Shown here in pieces: positions 50,601-59,701 of a stretch of DNA of 64,000 nt. A model generated the notes under the pieces. The model did not search any database. It saw only the letters and a program-made list of their open reading frames with translations, and had not been told where the DNA came from. The DNA lies in contig NZ_JAMJPL010000008.1 of assembly GCF_023555055.1 (NCBI RefSeq), positions 140,510 to 204,509 of the forward strand, given 5' to 3'. This DNA comes from Marinobacter sp. ATCH36 (GTDB taxonomy: Bacteria; Pseudomonadota; Gammaproteobacteria; Pseudomonadales; Oleiphilaceae). A program made the translations under genes and the position numbers. Each line of letters begins with the position of its first letter. Position 1 is the first letter of the stretch.

Positions 50601-51818
50601 GCCTTCCTCGCGCTCGACCATCTTCTTGGCGGCCTTGATAGTGGTCGCCAGGCCACGATGTTCCAGCTTGGAGAAAATAAACGGCTTGAACAGCTCCAGC
50701 GCCATCTTCTTGGGAAGACCGCACTGGTGCAGGCGCAGGTATGGACCAACCACGATCACTGAACGGCCGGAGTAGTCCACCCGCTTACCGAGCAGGTTCT
50801 GACGGAAACGACCCTGCTTGCCCTTGATCATGTCGGCGAGGGACTTCAGCGGACGCTTGTTGGTACCGGTGATGGCACGACCACGACGGCCGTTATCCAA
50901 CAACGCGTCCACGGCTTCCTGCAGCATCCGCTTCTCGTTGCGCACGATAATGTCGGGAGCGTTCAGCTCCAGCAGGCGCTTGAGACGGTTGTTACGGTTG
51001 ATAACCCGGCGATACAGATCGTTCAGGTCGGACGTGGCAAACCGGCCACCGTCCAGCGGAACCAGAGGACGCAGATCTGGCGGCAGAACCGGCAGTACGC
51101 TCATGACCATGTCGCCGGGCTTATTGCCGGAGTACAGGAAGGCCTCAAGAATCTTCAGACGCTTGCTGAACTTCTTAATCTTGGTTTCGGAGTTGGTCTG
51201 GGGAATCTCTTCCCGCAGAGCTTCAACTTCGGCCTGCAGATCAATACCTTCCAGAAGTTCCTGAACGGCTTCAGCACCCATGCGGGCGTCAAACTCGTCA
51301 CCGAACTCCTCCAGGGCTTCGTAATACTGCTCGTCGTTCAGCAGTTGCCCTTTCTCCAGGGTTGTCATCCCCGGCTCGATCACAATGAACGATTCGAAAT
51401 ACAGCACCCGCTCGATATCGCGCAGGGTCATGTCCAGCATCAGGCCGATGCGGGACGGCAGTGATTTCAGGAACCAGATGTGGGCGACCGGGCTCGCAAG
51501 CTCGATGTGCCCCATGCGCTCACGACGCACGCTGGCCAGTGCCACTTCAACCCCACACTTCTCGCAGATAACACCACGGTGCTTGAGGCGCTTGTACTTG
51601 CCACAAAGGCACTCGTAATCCTTGATCGGGCCGAAGATCTTGGCACAGAAAAGACCGTCACGCTCTGGCTTGAACGTACGGTAATTAATGGTCTCAGGCT
51701 TTTTGACCTCACCAAAAGACCATGAACGAATCATGTCAGGCGACGCCAACCCAATGCGGATGGCGTCAAATTCCTGCTTCTGGTTCTGGTTTTTGAGAAG
51801 ATTCAGCAAATCTTTCAT
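47604..51818 (-). CDS. rpoC: RNA polymerase beta-prime subunit
   Basis: The 1404-residue catalytic subunit. It has the N-terminal zinc-binding segment ([20 protein letters not shown], near 70-90), the catalytic loop [15 protein letters not shown] near 455-470 with three Mg-binding aspartates, the bridge and trigger elements, and a second zinc cluster ([20 protein letters not shown]). Length and start [20 protein letters not shown] agree with gammaproteobacterial RpoC. It lies downstream of rpoB. Confidence 0.99.
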   Translation of the reverse strand: [1404 protein letters not shown]

Positions 51819-51895
51819 CAGTAACAGCTCCGGATGGCGTTATTCTCGGGCGGGTACCGACCGGTACCCGCTCACGCTGCCAAAAACAATTCGGC

Positions 51896-54800
51896 TCAGT
51901 CGGATTCCAGCTCGATGTCGATACCCAGCGAGCGGATTTCCTTGACCAGAACATTGAAGGACTCGGGCATGCCCGGCTCCATACGATGATCGCCATCGAC
52001 AATGTTCTTGTACATCTTGGTCCGACCATTTACATCATCAGACTTCACGGTGAGCATTTCCTGCAACGTATACGCTGCACCGTAAGCCTCGAGGGCCCAC
52101 ACTTCCATCTCACCGAAGCGCTGGCCACCGAACTGTGCCTTACCACCCAGCGGCTGCTGGGTAACCAGGCTATACGAACCGGTGGAACGAGCGTGCATCT
52201 TGTCGTCGATCAGGTGGTTCAGCTTGAGGATGTACATGTAGCCAACCGTTACCGGACGGTCAAACTCATCACCGGTACGGCCATCGTACAGCACAGTCTG
52301 GCCAGTAGTGCTCAGACCGGCCAGCTCAAGCATCCGCTTGACCTCTGCTTCCTTGGCACCGTCGAATACCGGCGTTGCCATGGGAACACCCGCGCGCAGG
52401 TTATTGCCGAGCGCAAGGATCTCTTTATCACTCAACGAATCCAGGTCCACGTGGGTGACCTCGTCAGAGTGGTTGTAGATCTCATCAAGCAATTTGCGCA
52501 GGTCAGCAACCTTACGTTGCTCATCAAGCATCCTGCCGATTCGTTCGCCCAGCCCTTTGGCAGCGGCACCCAGGTGAGTTTCAAGCACCTGTCCAACGTT
52601 CATCCGCGAAGGAACACCCAGTGGGTTCAGCACAACATCGACCGTGTTGCCATACTCGTCATAGGGCATGTCCTCAATCGGCATAACCGAGGAGATAACA
52701 CCCTTGTTACCATGACGACCGGCCATCTTGTCACCCGGCTGAATGCGACGCTTGATCGCCAGGTATACCTTGACGATCTTGAGGACGCCCGGCGCAAGGT
52801 CATCACCCTGCTGAAGCTTGCCTCTCTTGTCTTCAAAGCGCGCTTCGTGGTCTTTTTTGCGATCCTCCAGACCCTGCTCTGACTTCTCCAGCAGTTCGTT
52901 CAGCGCCTCGTCTTTCATGCGCAGCTTGAACCAGTCGTTACGTGGCAACTCCGCCAGATAAGACTCATCAAGCTTGGCACCTTTTTTCAGGCCCGGGCCG
53001 CTGATTACTTCCTGCCCCTTCAGAGCACTGGTCAGGCGTTCAAAAGTGGCACCTTCGACGATGCGATACTCATCCTTCAGGTCCTTGCGATACTCGTCGA
53101 GCTGCTCTTTCTCGATGGAAAGAGCACGGGTATCTTTCTCGATCCCGTCGCGAGTGAATACCTGAACGTCAATGACGGTGCCGCGGGTGCCGGTGGAAAC
53201 CCGTGAGGATGTATCTTTTACATCCGACGCCTTCTCACCGAAGATGGCACGCAGGAGTTTTTCCTCTGGCGTCAGCTGGGTCTCGCCCTTCGGCGTTACT
53301 TTGCCGACCAGGATGTCACCAGGGCCGACTTCGGCACCGATATAGACAATACCGGACTCGTCCAGCTTGGACAGCGCGCTCTCACCAACGTTCGGTATGT
53401 CCGCGGTGATTTCTTCGCTACCCAGCTTGGTATCCCGGGCCACACAGGTCAGTTCCTGGATGTGGATGGTGGTCAGGCGATCTTCCTGAACCACTTTCTC
53501 GGAAATAAGGACGGAGTCCTCAAAGTTGTAGCCGTTCCAGGGCATAAACGCGATGCGCATATTCTGCCCCAGCGCCAGCTCACCCAGATCCACAGAGGGA
53601 CCATCAGCAAGCACGTCACCCCGGGCGATTTCGTCGCCCTGGCCAACAATTGAGCGCTGATTGATACAGGTGTTCTGGTTTGAGCGGGTGTACTTGGTGA
53701 GGTTGTAGATATCCACACCTGCGTCACCGGCTTCAGTCTCGTCGTCGTTGACACGCACCACAATGCGGGCCGCGTCGACACTTTCGATCACACCACCACG
53801 ACGGGCCGTTACGCAGACACCAGAGTCCTGGGCCACGGTACGTTCAACACCGGTACCAACCAAGGGCACCTCTGAACGCAGGGTCGGGACCGCCTGTCGC
53901 TGCATGTTTGAGCCCATCAGGGCACGGTTGGCATCGTCGTGCTCCAGGAACGGAATCAGAGAGGCCGCAACCGACACAACCTGGCGCGGTGAAACGTCCA
54001 TGAAATTAACGTTTTCCGGCGGCGTTACCGTGAATTCGTTCTGATGGCGAACGGTAACCAGCTCGTCGGAAAGACGGTTATTTTCATCCGTTGCCGCACT
54101 GGCCTGGGCAATGATGTAATTGCTCTCTTCGATAGCAGAGAGGTACACCACTTCGTCCGTTACCAGACCGTCCACAACCTTCCTGTACGGACTCTCAAGG
54201 AAACCGTAGGAGTTGGAGCGGGCATAGGTTGCCAGCGAGTTGATCAGACCGATGTTCGGGCCTTCCGGGGTTTCGATGGGACACACACGACCGTAGTGGG
54301 TCGGGTGTACGTCACGAACCTCGAAACCGGCACGCTCACGGGTCAGACCACCAGGGCCGAGAGCCGAAATGCGGCGCTTGTGAGTCACTTCCGACAGCGG
54401 GTTGTTCTGGTCCATAAACTGTGACAGCTGGCTGGAACCGAAGAACTCTTTCACCGCCGCAGCAACCGGCTTGGCATTGATCAGGTCCTGAGGCATCAGG
54501 CCTTCGCTTTCGGCCAGGCTCAGACGTTCGCGGACCGCACGCTCAACACGCACCAGCCCAACACGGAACTGGTTCTCCGCCATTTCACCCACACAACGAA
54601 CGCGACGGTTGCCCAGGTTATCAATGTCGTCGACATTGCCCTGACCGTTACGGATATCGATCAGTGTCTTGAGGACGTCGATGATGTCATCATGAGTCAG
54701 CGTGCCTTCACCGGTGCTTTCTTCACGGCGCAGGCGACGGTTCAGCTTCATGCGACCAACAGAGGACAGGTCATACCGCTCTTCCGAAAAGAACAGGTTG

Positions 54801-55972
54801 TTGAACAGGTTCTCTGCTGACTCCTTGGTGGGAGGCTCGCCGGGGCGCATCATACGGTAGATTTCGACCAGCGCTTCAAGCGGTGTGCGAGTCGGGTCGA
54901 TGCGCAATGTGTCCGACATGAACGGACCACAATCCAGATCGTTGGTGTACAGGGTTTCGATGTCTGTAACGCCAGCATCCAGTATCTTGGTAACAACTTC
55001 TTCAGTCAGCTCGGTATTACACTCGACCAGGACTTCTCCGGACTTGGTATCTACCATGTCCTTCGACAGCACACGGCCATAGAGATACTCCGTCGGAACT
55101 TCCAGCTCAGTCAGGCCTGCCTTCTCAAGCTGCTTGATGTGACGGGCGGTAATCCGGCGACCTTCTTCGACGATGACTGCGCCCTTCTTGTCCTTGATAT
55201 CGAACGTTGCGATATCACCGCGCAGCCGACTCGGGACCAGCTCCAGCTTGCACACTTCGGCGCCGATGCTGAACTTACTGGTATCGAAGAACATTTCCAG
55301 TACCTGCTCGGAGTTGTACCCCAGAGCACGCAGGAGGATGGACGCAGGCAGTTTCCGGCGACGGTCTATACGAACAAAGACCGAGTCTTTGGCGTCGAAC
55401 TCGAAGTCCAGCCAGGAACCACGGTAAGGAATTACCCGCGCCGAATACAGCAGCTTGCCTGACGAGTGGGTTTTGCCCTTGTCATGATCGAAGAACACAC
55501 CCGGTGAACGGTGGAGCTGGGAAACGATAACCCGCTCGGTACCGTTGATAACGAAGGTACCGTTCTCGGTCATCAGGGGCATTTCGCCCATGTAGACTTC
55601 CTGCTCTTTAATATCCTTGATCGCCTTGTTGGACGATTCCTTATCATAAATGATAAGTCTTACTTTAACCCGCAGCGGTGCTGCGTAGGTTACGCCCCTA
55701 AGCTGGCATTCCTTGACGTCAAATACCGGCTCGCCGATGCGGTAACTCACGTATTCGAGTGCGGCGTTGCCAGAATAACTGACAATCGGGAATACGGATT
55801 TGAATGCTGCGTGGAGACCGGTTTCCCGACGATTTTCGGGTGCGGCTTCACTTTGGAGGAAGTCCCGGAACGAATCCAGCTGTATAGACAGCAAATAGGG
55901 AACATCCATCACGGACGGCAATTTACTAAAATCTTTGCGAATCCGCTTTTTCTCAGTATAGGAGTAAGTCAT
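51896..55972 (-). CDS. rpoB: RNA polymerase beta subunit
   Basis: The 1358-residue beta subunit, starting MTYSYTEKKRIRKDFSKLPS. The rifampicin region reads SSQLSQFMDQNNPLSEVTHK and RRISALGPGGLTRERAG, the drug-sensitive wild-type form. The ATG at 55972 is chosen because GGGGAA lies at normal distance; another ATG two codons earlier is too close to that site. It is followed by rpoC after 77 bases and preceded by an attenuator. Confidence 0.99.
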   Translation of the reverse strand: MTYSYTEKKRIRKDFSKLPSVMDVPYLLSIQLDSFRDFLQSEAAPENRRETGLHAAFKSVFPIVSYSGNAALEYVSYRIGEPVFDVKECQLRGVTYAAPLRVKVRLIIYDKESSNKAIKDIKEQEVYMGEMPLMTENGTFVINGTERVIVSQLHRSPGVFFDHDKGKTHSSGKLLYSARVIPYRGSWLDFEFDAKDSVFVRIDRRRKLPASILLRALGYNSEQVLEMFFDTSKFSIGAEVCKLELVPSRLRGDIATFDIKDKKGAVIVEEGRRITARHIKQLEKAGLTELEVPTEYLYGRVLSKDMVDTKSGEVLVECNTELTEEVVTKILDAGVTDIETLYTNDLDCGPFMSDTLRIDPTRTPLEALVEIYRMMRPGEPPTKESAENLFNNLFFSEERYDLSSVGRMKLNRRLRREESTGEGTLTHDDIIDVLKTLIDIRNGQGNVDDIDNLGNRRVRCVGEMAENQFRVGLVRVERAVRERLSLAESEGLMPQDLINAKPVAAAVKEFFGSSQLSQFMDQNNPLSEVTHKRRISALGPGGLTRERAGFEVRDVHPTHYGRVCPIETPEGPNIGLINSLATYARSNSYGFLESPYRKVVDGLVTDEVVYLSAIEESNYIIAQASAATDENNRLSDELVTVRHQNEFTVTPPENVNFMDVSPRQVVSVAASLIPFLEHDDANRALMGSNMQRQAVPTLRSEVPLVGTGVERTVAQDSGVCVTARRGGVIESVDAARIVVRVNDDETEAGDAGVDIYNLTKYTRSNQNTCINQRSIVGQGDEIARGDVLADGPSVDLGELALGQNMRIAFMPWNGYNFEDSVLISEKVVQEDRLTTIHIQELTCVARDTKLGSEEITADIPNVGESALSKLDESGIVYIGAEVGPGDILVGKVTPKGETQLTPEEKLLRAIFGEKASDVKDTSSRVSTGTRGTVIDVQVFTRDGIEKDTRALSIEKEQLDEYRKDLKDEYRIVEGATFERLTSALKGQEVISGPGLKKGAKLDESYLAELPRNDWFKLRMKDEALNELLEKSEQGLEDRKKDHEARFEDKRGKLQQGDDLAPGVLKIVKVYLAIKRRIQPGDKMAGRHGNKGVISSVMPIEDMPYDEYGNTVDVVLNPLGVPSRMNVGQVLETHLGAAAKGLGERIGRMLDEQRKVADLRKLLDEIYNHSDEVTHVDLDSLSDKEILALGNNLRAGVPMATPVFDGAKEAEVKRMLELAGLSTTGQTVLYDGRTGDEFDRPVTVGYMYILKLNHLIDDKMHARSTGSYSLVTQQPLGGKAQFGGQRFGEMEVWALEAYGAAYTLQEMLTVKSDDVNGRTKMYKNIVDGDHRMEPGMPESFNVLVKEIRSLGIDIELESD

Positions 55973-56087
55973 CTGCATTCCCCAGCTTTAGACCTGATAC
56001 CTGGTATCAAGAAGCAACCATTTTCATGCTTCGGGGCCGAATTGCTCGGCTTACTGCGCCGTCTTGAACAAGACTCTTGCTGTAGGT

Positions 56088-56131
56088 TATAGATTCTGAC
56101 AGCACCACAAGATCGGCGTTCAGAGTCTATA
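56088..56131 (-). promoter_or_regulatory. Imperfect dyad before rpoB, possible RNase III site
   Basis: TATAGA-TCTGA-type arms (56088-56100 and 56119-56131) pair imperfectly around an 18-base loop, downstream of the attenuator hairpin and upstream of rpoB. In E. coli the same interval contains an RNase III processing hairpin. Assignment here is by position and shape only. Confidence 0.4.
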
Positions 56132-56144
56132 GCATATACAACAG

Positions 56145-56174
56145 AAAAAGGCCGGTGGCACACGGCCACCAGCC
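56145..56174 (-). terminator. Attenuator between rplL and rpoB
   Basis: The stem GGCTGGTGGC-N5-GCCACCGGCC (56150-56174, one mismatch) is followed on the minus strand by five T residues (the A run 56145-56149). It lies 41 bases after rplL. A leaky terminator at this site is known in E. coli, where it sets the ratio of ribosomal protein to polymerase synthesis. Confidence 0.82.
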
Positions 56175-56214
56175 CGTCCATGCTTAACGCACGGTTTCGA
56201 TCAACAGCCAACTC

Positions 56215-56592
56215 TTACTTAAGCTCAACAGAAGCGCCTGCTTCCTCAAGCTTCTTCTTGGCAGCTTCAGCGTCGTCTTTGCTAGCAGCTTCCTTAACAA
56301 CGGAAGGAGCGCTGTCGACCATTTCCTTGGCTTCTTTCAGACCCAGGCCAGTCAGTTCACGAACGGCCTTGATAACGTTTACTTTCTTCTCACCAGGACC
56401 GGTAAGAACAACGTCAAACTCGGTCTGCTCTTCAGCAGCGGCAGCTTCGCCACCGGCAGCGGCAGGAGCGGCAGCTACGGCAGCAGCCGCAGATACACCG
56501 AATTTCTCTTCCATTGCTTCAACCAGCGCAACAACATCCATTACGCTCATTTCAGCAATTGCATTCAAAATGTCTTCGTTAGACAGAGCCAT
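56215..56592 (-). CDS. rplL: 50S ribosomal protein L7/L12
   Basis: The 125-residue acidic stalk protein, present in several copies per ribosome. It has an N-terminal dimerisation domain (MALSNEDILNAIAEMSVMDV), an Ala/Gly hinge (about 34-55) and a C-terminal factor-binding domain with KVNVIKAVRELTGLGLKEAK. It follows rplJ by 39 bases. Confidence 0.99.
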   Translation of the reverse strand: MALSNEDILNAIAEMSVMDVVALVEAMEEKFGVSAAAAVAAAPAAAGGEAAAAEEQTEFDVVLTGPGEKKVNVIKAVRELTGLGLKEAKEMVDSAPSVVKEAASKDDAEAAKKKLEEAGASVELK

Positions 56593-56631
56593 GACTTTCT
56601 CCCAAAAATATAAAAATGGTGTTCAACAGAA

Positions 56632-57162
56632 TCAAGCAGCTTCTTGCTTCTGGTCTCGAACTGCCGCTACAGCACGGGTCACTTTTGTCGGTACTTCGTT
56701 CAGTGTCCGCGCCAGCTTGGTGATTGGTGCCTGTGTTACTGCGGCCAGCATCGTCAACGCCTCATGGCGTGTCGGCAGCTTGGCAAGGCGATCAATCTGG
56801 TCTGCACCCATCAGCTCACCGCCGACGGCCAGGCCCTTGATCTCGAATGCCTCTTTCTCTTTGGCAAAATCCTTCAGCAGGCGTGCAGCCGCACCCGGAT
56901 CTTCCATTGAGAACGCCAGAATTGTAGGGCCGACCAATGCCTCATCAATGCACTCGAACTCAGTACCGCGGATAGCGATCTTCGCCAGGTTGTTACGAAC
57001 AACCTTCAGAAGAACGTTCTCGGCGCGGGCCTTCGCTCGCAGAGCCGTCATGTCACCGGAAGTGACACCACGGTAGTCAGCCATAACAACAGACAGAGCA
57101 CCACCGGCAGTCTCGTTGACTTCAGCGACGATCGCTTTCTTGTCTTCGAGTCTAATTGCCAC
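56632..57162 (-). CDS. rplJ: 50S ribosomal protein L10 (GTG start)
   Basis: The 176-residue stalk base that carries L7/L12 dimers. It starts MAIRLEDKKAIVAEVNETAG from a GTG at 57162, with GAGGAGA upstream, and ends in the helix that binds L12. L10-L12 complexes usually repress their own translation through the leader, and a matching leader is present just upstream. Confidence 0.98.
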   Translation of the reverse strand: MAIRLEDKKAIVAEVNETAGGALSVVMADYRGVTSGDMTALRAKARAENVLLKVVRNNLAKIAIRGTEFECIDEALVGPTILAFSMEDPGAAARLLKDFAKEKEAFEIKGLAVGGELMGADQIDRLAKLPTRHEALTMLAAVTQAPITKLARTLNEVPTKVTRAVAAVRDQKQEAA

Positions 57163-57199
57163 TGGATTTCTCCTCGATTTCGCCGGGGATATCCCGGCA

Positions 57200-57330
57200 A
57201 ACCCACATTACCCCTCGCGGGGCTCCTAACGGTGTTTGGGTTCAGAGAGAACGTCTTCACACCGTCTGCGCAGGCGTTGCTTTAACCCGTATAGCCAGAA
57301 GGCTTCAGGGGCCTGCGGTCTTTGACAGCC
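57200..57330 (-). ncRNA. L10-type autoregulatory leader RNA
   Basis: The leader between rplA and rplJ contains the motif CCTGCGCAGACGGTG (complement of 57260-57274), close to the conserved core of the L10 leader of gammaproteobacteria. It is followed by G+C-rich hairpins (GCCCC-GCGA-GGGG near 57212-57224). In the known system L10-L12 binds this RNA and blocks rplJ translation. Borders are approximate. Confidence 0.7.
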
Positions 57331-57372
57331 TTGGCTTCCGCCCAGACTACAAAGTAACTACCGCCCAGCTGC

Positions 57373-58071
57373 TCAGATACTGAGAGCGCTCTGGTCGATA
57401 GTCAGACCAGGACCCATCGTCGACGACAGGGTTACCTTTTTAAGGTAAACACCTTTCGAAGAAGACGGCTTGGCCTTTTTCAGGTCTGCAATCAGAGCTT
57501 CAAGGTTTTCCTTGATGTTCTGCGCAGAAAATTCCACGTTACCCATCGGCGCATGGATGATACCGTTTTTGTCTGTGCGATAACGCACCTGACCTGCCTT
57601 GGCGTTCTTTACGGCAGTCTCAACGTCCGGGGTAACAGTGCCGACTTTCGGGTTCGGCATCAGGCCGCGGGGACCAAGGATTTGGCCCAGCTGACCAACA
57701 ACACGCATGGCATCCGGAGTGGCGATCACCACATCGAAATCCATGTTGCCTTTTTTGACTTCTTCCGCCAGATCATCCATACCGACGATATCAGCACCGG
57801 CAGCGGTTGCCTTCTCAGCGTTAGCACCCTGGGTGAACACTGCAACACGAACCGTTTTGCCAGTACCGTGAGGCAGAACAGTGCTGCTACGCACTACCTG
57901 ATCGGATTTACGTGCATCTACGCCGAGGTTTACGGCTACATCCACGGATTCCTTGAACTTGACGGTCCCGCCCAGTTCAACAAGCAGTGCTACCGCCTCG
58001 TCGACCGAGTAGGCGCGAGCGGAATCAACTTTTTCACGAATCAGCTTCTGACGCTTGCTAAGCTTTGCCAT
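57373..58071 (-). CDS. rplA: 50S ribosomal protein L1
   Basis: The 232-residue mobile L1 stalk protein; also the repressor of rplKA translation in E. coli. It begins MAKLSKRQKLIREKVDSARA and has GILGPRG-type VVGQLGQILGPRGLMPNPKV and the C-terminal KVTLSSTMGPGLTID. It follows rplK by one base. Confidence 0.98.
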   Translation of the reverse strand: MAKLSKRQKLIREKVDSARAYSVDEAVALLVELGGTVKFKESVDVAVNLGVDARKSDQVVRSSTVLPHGTGKTVRVAVFTQGANAEKATAAGADIVGMDDLAEEVKKGNMDFDVVIATPDAMRVVGQLGQILGPRGLMPNPKVGTVTPDVETAVKNAKAGQVRYRTDKNGIIHAPMGNVEFSAQNIKENLEALIADLKKAKPSSSKGVYLKKVTLSSTMGPGLTIDQSALSI

Positions 58072-58072
58072 G

Positions 58073-58504
58073 TTACAGGCCCTCCACGTTCAGGCCCATG
58101 CTACGGGCAGTTCCGGCAATGGTCCTTACCGCAGCATCCATGTCGGCTGCAGTCAGGTCCGGCTCTTTGGTTCTGGCAATTTCTTCCAGTTGGTCACGGG
58201 TAACAGTACCGACTTTCTCGGTATTCGGGCGACCAGAGCCACTCTTGATGCCGGCTGCTTTTTTCAGCAGCACCGGAGCCGGCGGAGTCTTGGTAATAAA
58301 GGTAAAGCTGCGATCACTGTATACGGTGATAACCGTAGGGATCGGCAGACCTGGCTCCATATCCTGGGTCTGGGCGTTAAACGCCTTACAGAACTCCATG
58401 ATGTTTACGCCGCGTTGACCCAGCGCAGGACCAACGGGGGGACTCGGGTTGGCCTTTCCGGCAGCAACCTGAAGCTTGATATACGCGTCAATCTTCTTAG
58501 CCAT
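58073..58504 (-). CDS. rplK: 50S ribosomal protein L11
   Basis: The 143-residue GTPase-centre protein needed for RelA-dependent stringent response. It starts MAKKIDAYIKLQVAAGKANP, with the Pro-rich SPPVGPALGQRGVNIMEFCK and a C-terminal RNA-binding domain. The ATG at 58504 has AGGAG upstream; 29 extra codons upstream have no family similarity. Confidence 0.98.
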   Translation of the reverse strand: MAKKIDAYIKLQVAAGKANPSPPVGPALGQRGVNIMEFCKAFNAQTQDMEPGLPIPTVITVYSDRSFTFITKTPPAPVLLKKAAGIKSGSGRPNTEKVGTVTRDQLEEIARTKEPDLTAADMDAAVRTIAGTARSMGLNVEGL

Positions 58505-58572
58505 GAATTTTCTCCTGTGGGTGCAAACGCCTTTCGGCTCCCCGGTTTTTTTCAACTGCCAGTAGCAGACAC

Positions 58573-58602
58573 AAAAAGCCCGCGTCGCCACAGCGCGCGA
58601 GC
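58573..58602 (-). terminator. Terminator-like hairpin between nusG and rplK
   Basis: A 7-base stem, GCTCGCG with CGCGGGC (one G-U pair), around an 11-base loop is followed on the minus strand by five T residues. It lies 22 bases after nusG and about 70 bases before rplK. It suggests that secE-nusG and rplKA are partly separate transcription units. Confidence 0.62.
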
Positions 58603-58624
58603 CTTCAGCATGTGAGACCGCCGA

Positions 58625-59158
58625 TCAGTCTTTTTCGACCTGCCCGAACTCCAGCTCTACCGGAGTTGAACGGCCGAAAATCAAAACGGCAACCTTGACC
58701 CGACTCTTGTCGTAGTCGACTTCTTCAACAACGCCATTGAAGTCAGCAAACGGACCTTCAGTGACCCGCACAATTTCACCCGGCTCAAACAGTGTCTTGG
58801 GCTTGGGCTGATCCGCACCGCTTTCAACGCGACGAAGAATTGCCTCTGCCTCTTTTTCTGTTATCGGAGCCGGCTTGTCCTTGGTTCCACCAATGAAACC
58901 AAGCACCTTCGGCGTGTTCTTGACCAGGTGCCAGGTGGCGTCGTCCATTTCCATCTGCACCAGAACGTACCCGGGGTAAAACTTGCGCTCGCTCTTGCGC
59001 TTTTTCCCGTCACGCATTTCAACGACTTCTTCTGTCGGCACAAGAACTTCGCCGAACCTGTCTTCCATGCCATTAAGAGCAATGCGCTCTCCGAGAGTGC
59101 GCATAACCTGCTTCTCAAAGCCGGAATACGCATGAACGACGTACCAGCGCTTAGCCAT
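58625..59158 (-). CDS. nusG: Transcription termination/antitermination factor NusG
   Basis: The 177-residue elongation factor that binds RNA polymerase and couples it to ribosomes or Rho. The NGN domain (about 1-115) begins MAKRWYVVHAYSGFEKQVMR, and the C-terminal KOW domain has EPGEIVRVTEGPFADFNGVV. It lies 12 bases after secE, the usual pair. Confidence 0.98.
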   Translation of the reverse strand: MAKRWYVVHAYSGFEKQVMRTLGERIALNGMEDRFGEVLVPTEEVVEMRDGKKRKSERKFYPGYVLVQMEMDDATWHLVKNTPKVLGFIGGTKDKPAPITEKEAEAILRRVESGADQPKPKTLFEPGEIVRVTEGPFADFNGVVEEVDYDKSRVKVAVLIFGRSTPVELEFGQVEKD

Positions 59159-59170
59159 TGCCCACTCCTG

Positions 59171-59539
59171 TTACCCGATAACTCCGGAGACCAGCCAACT
59201 GATCAACGAATCCATACCCCACAACATCAACGCCACAACCAACACAAACACAACAACGATGGCTGTGGTCTGGATCAGCTCCGGCCTTGTGGGCCATACG
59301 ACCTTCCGGATTTCAACTCTGGCTTCCTTGAGCAGGGCCGCAAAACGGCTACCACGCTCGGTTTGGAGCGCCACAAACGCAGCGACCAGAGCAAGAGCTA
59401 CGAGAGCCAGCACCCGATACAGCAGTGACTCGGCACTAAAATACTGATTGCCGACGACACCGACGGCAATCAGGACAAACACAACCAGCCACTTTACTGC
59501 ATCGAAGCCACTGGTTGAACGATCGGCTTTTGACTCCAT
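59171..59539 (-). CDS. secE: Protein translocase subunit SecE
   Basis: The 122-residue essential partner of SecY, of the long three-helix gammaproteobacterial type: helices near 17-37, 43-62 and 92-115. The conserved cytoplasmic segment KEARVEIRKVVWPTRPELIQ lies before the last helix. The ATG at 59539 (MESKADRST) is selected. The longer frame would run into tRNA-Trp, 33 bases upstream. The ribosome site upstream is weak. Confidence 0.95.
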   Translation of the reverse strand: MESKADRSTSGFDAVKWLVVFVLIAVGVVGNQYFSAESLLYRVLALVALALVAAFVALQTERGSRFAALLKEARVEIRKVVWPTRPELIQTTAIVVVFVLVVALMLWGMDSLISWLVSGVIG

Positions 59540-59572
59540 AGGAATCAGCTTATGTATCCGGATGTTAAAAAA

Positions 59573-59648
<76 letters not shown>

Positions 59649-59701
59649 GCACCGAAACAACTCAGCGCACTTACTTCGAGTTCTTACTCAAAAAAGAGCA
59701 A

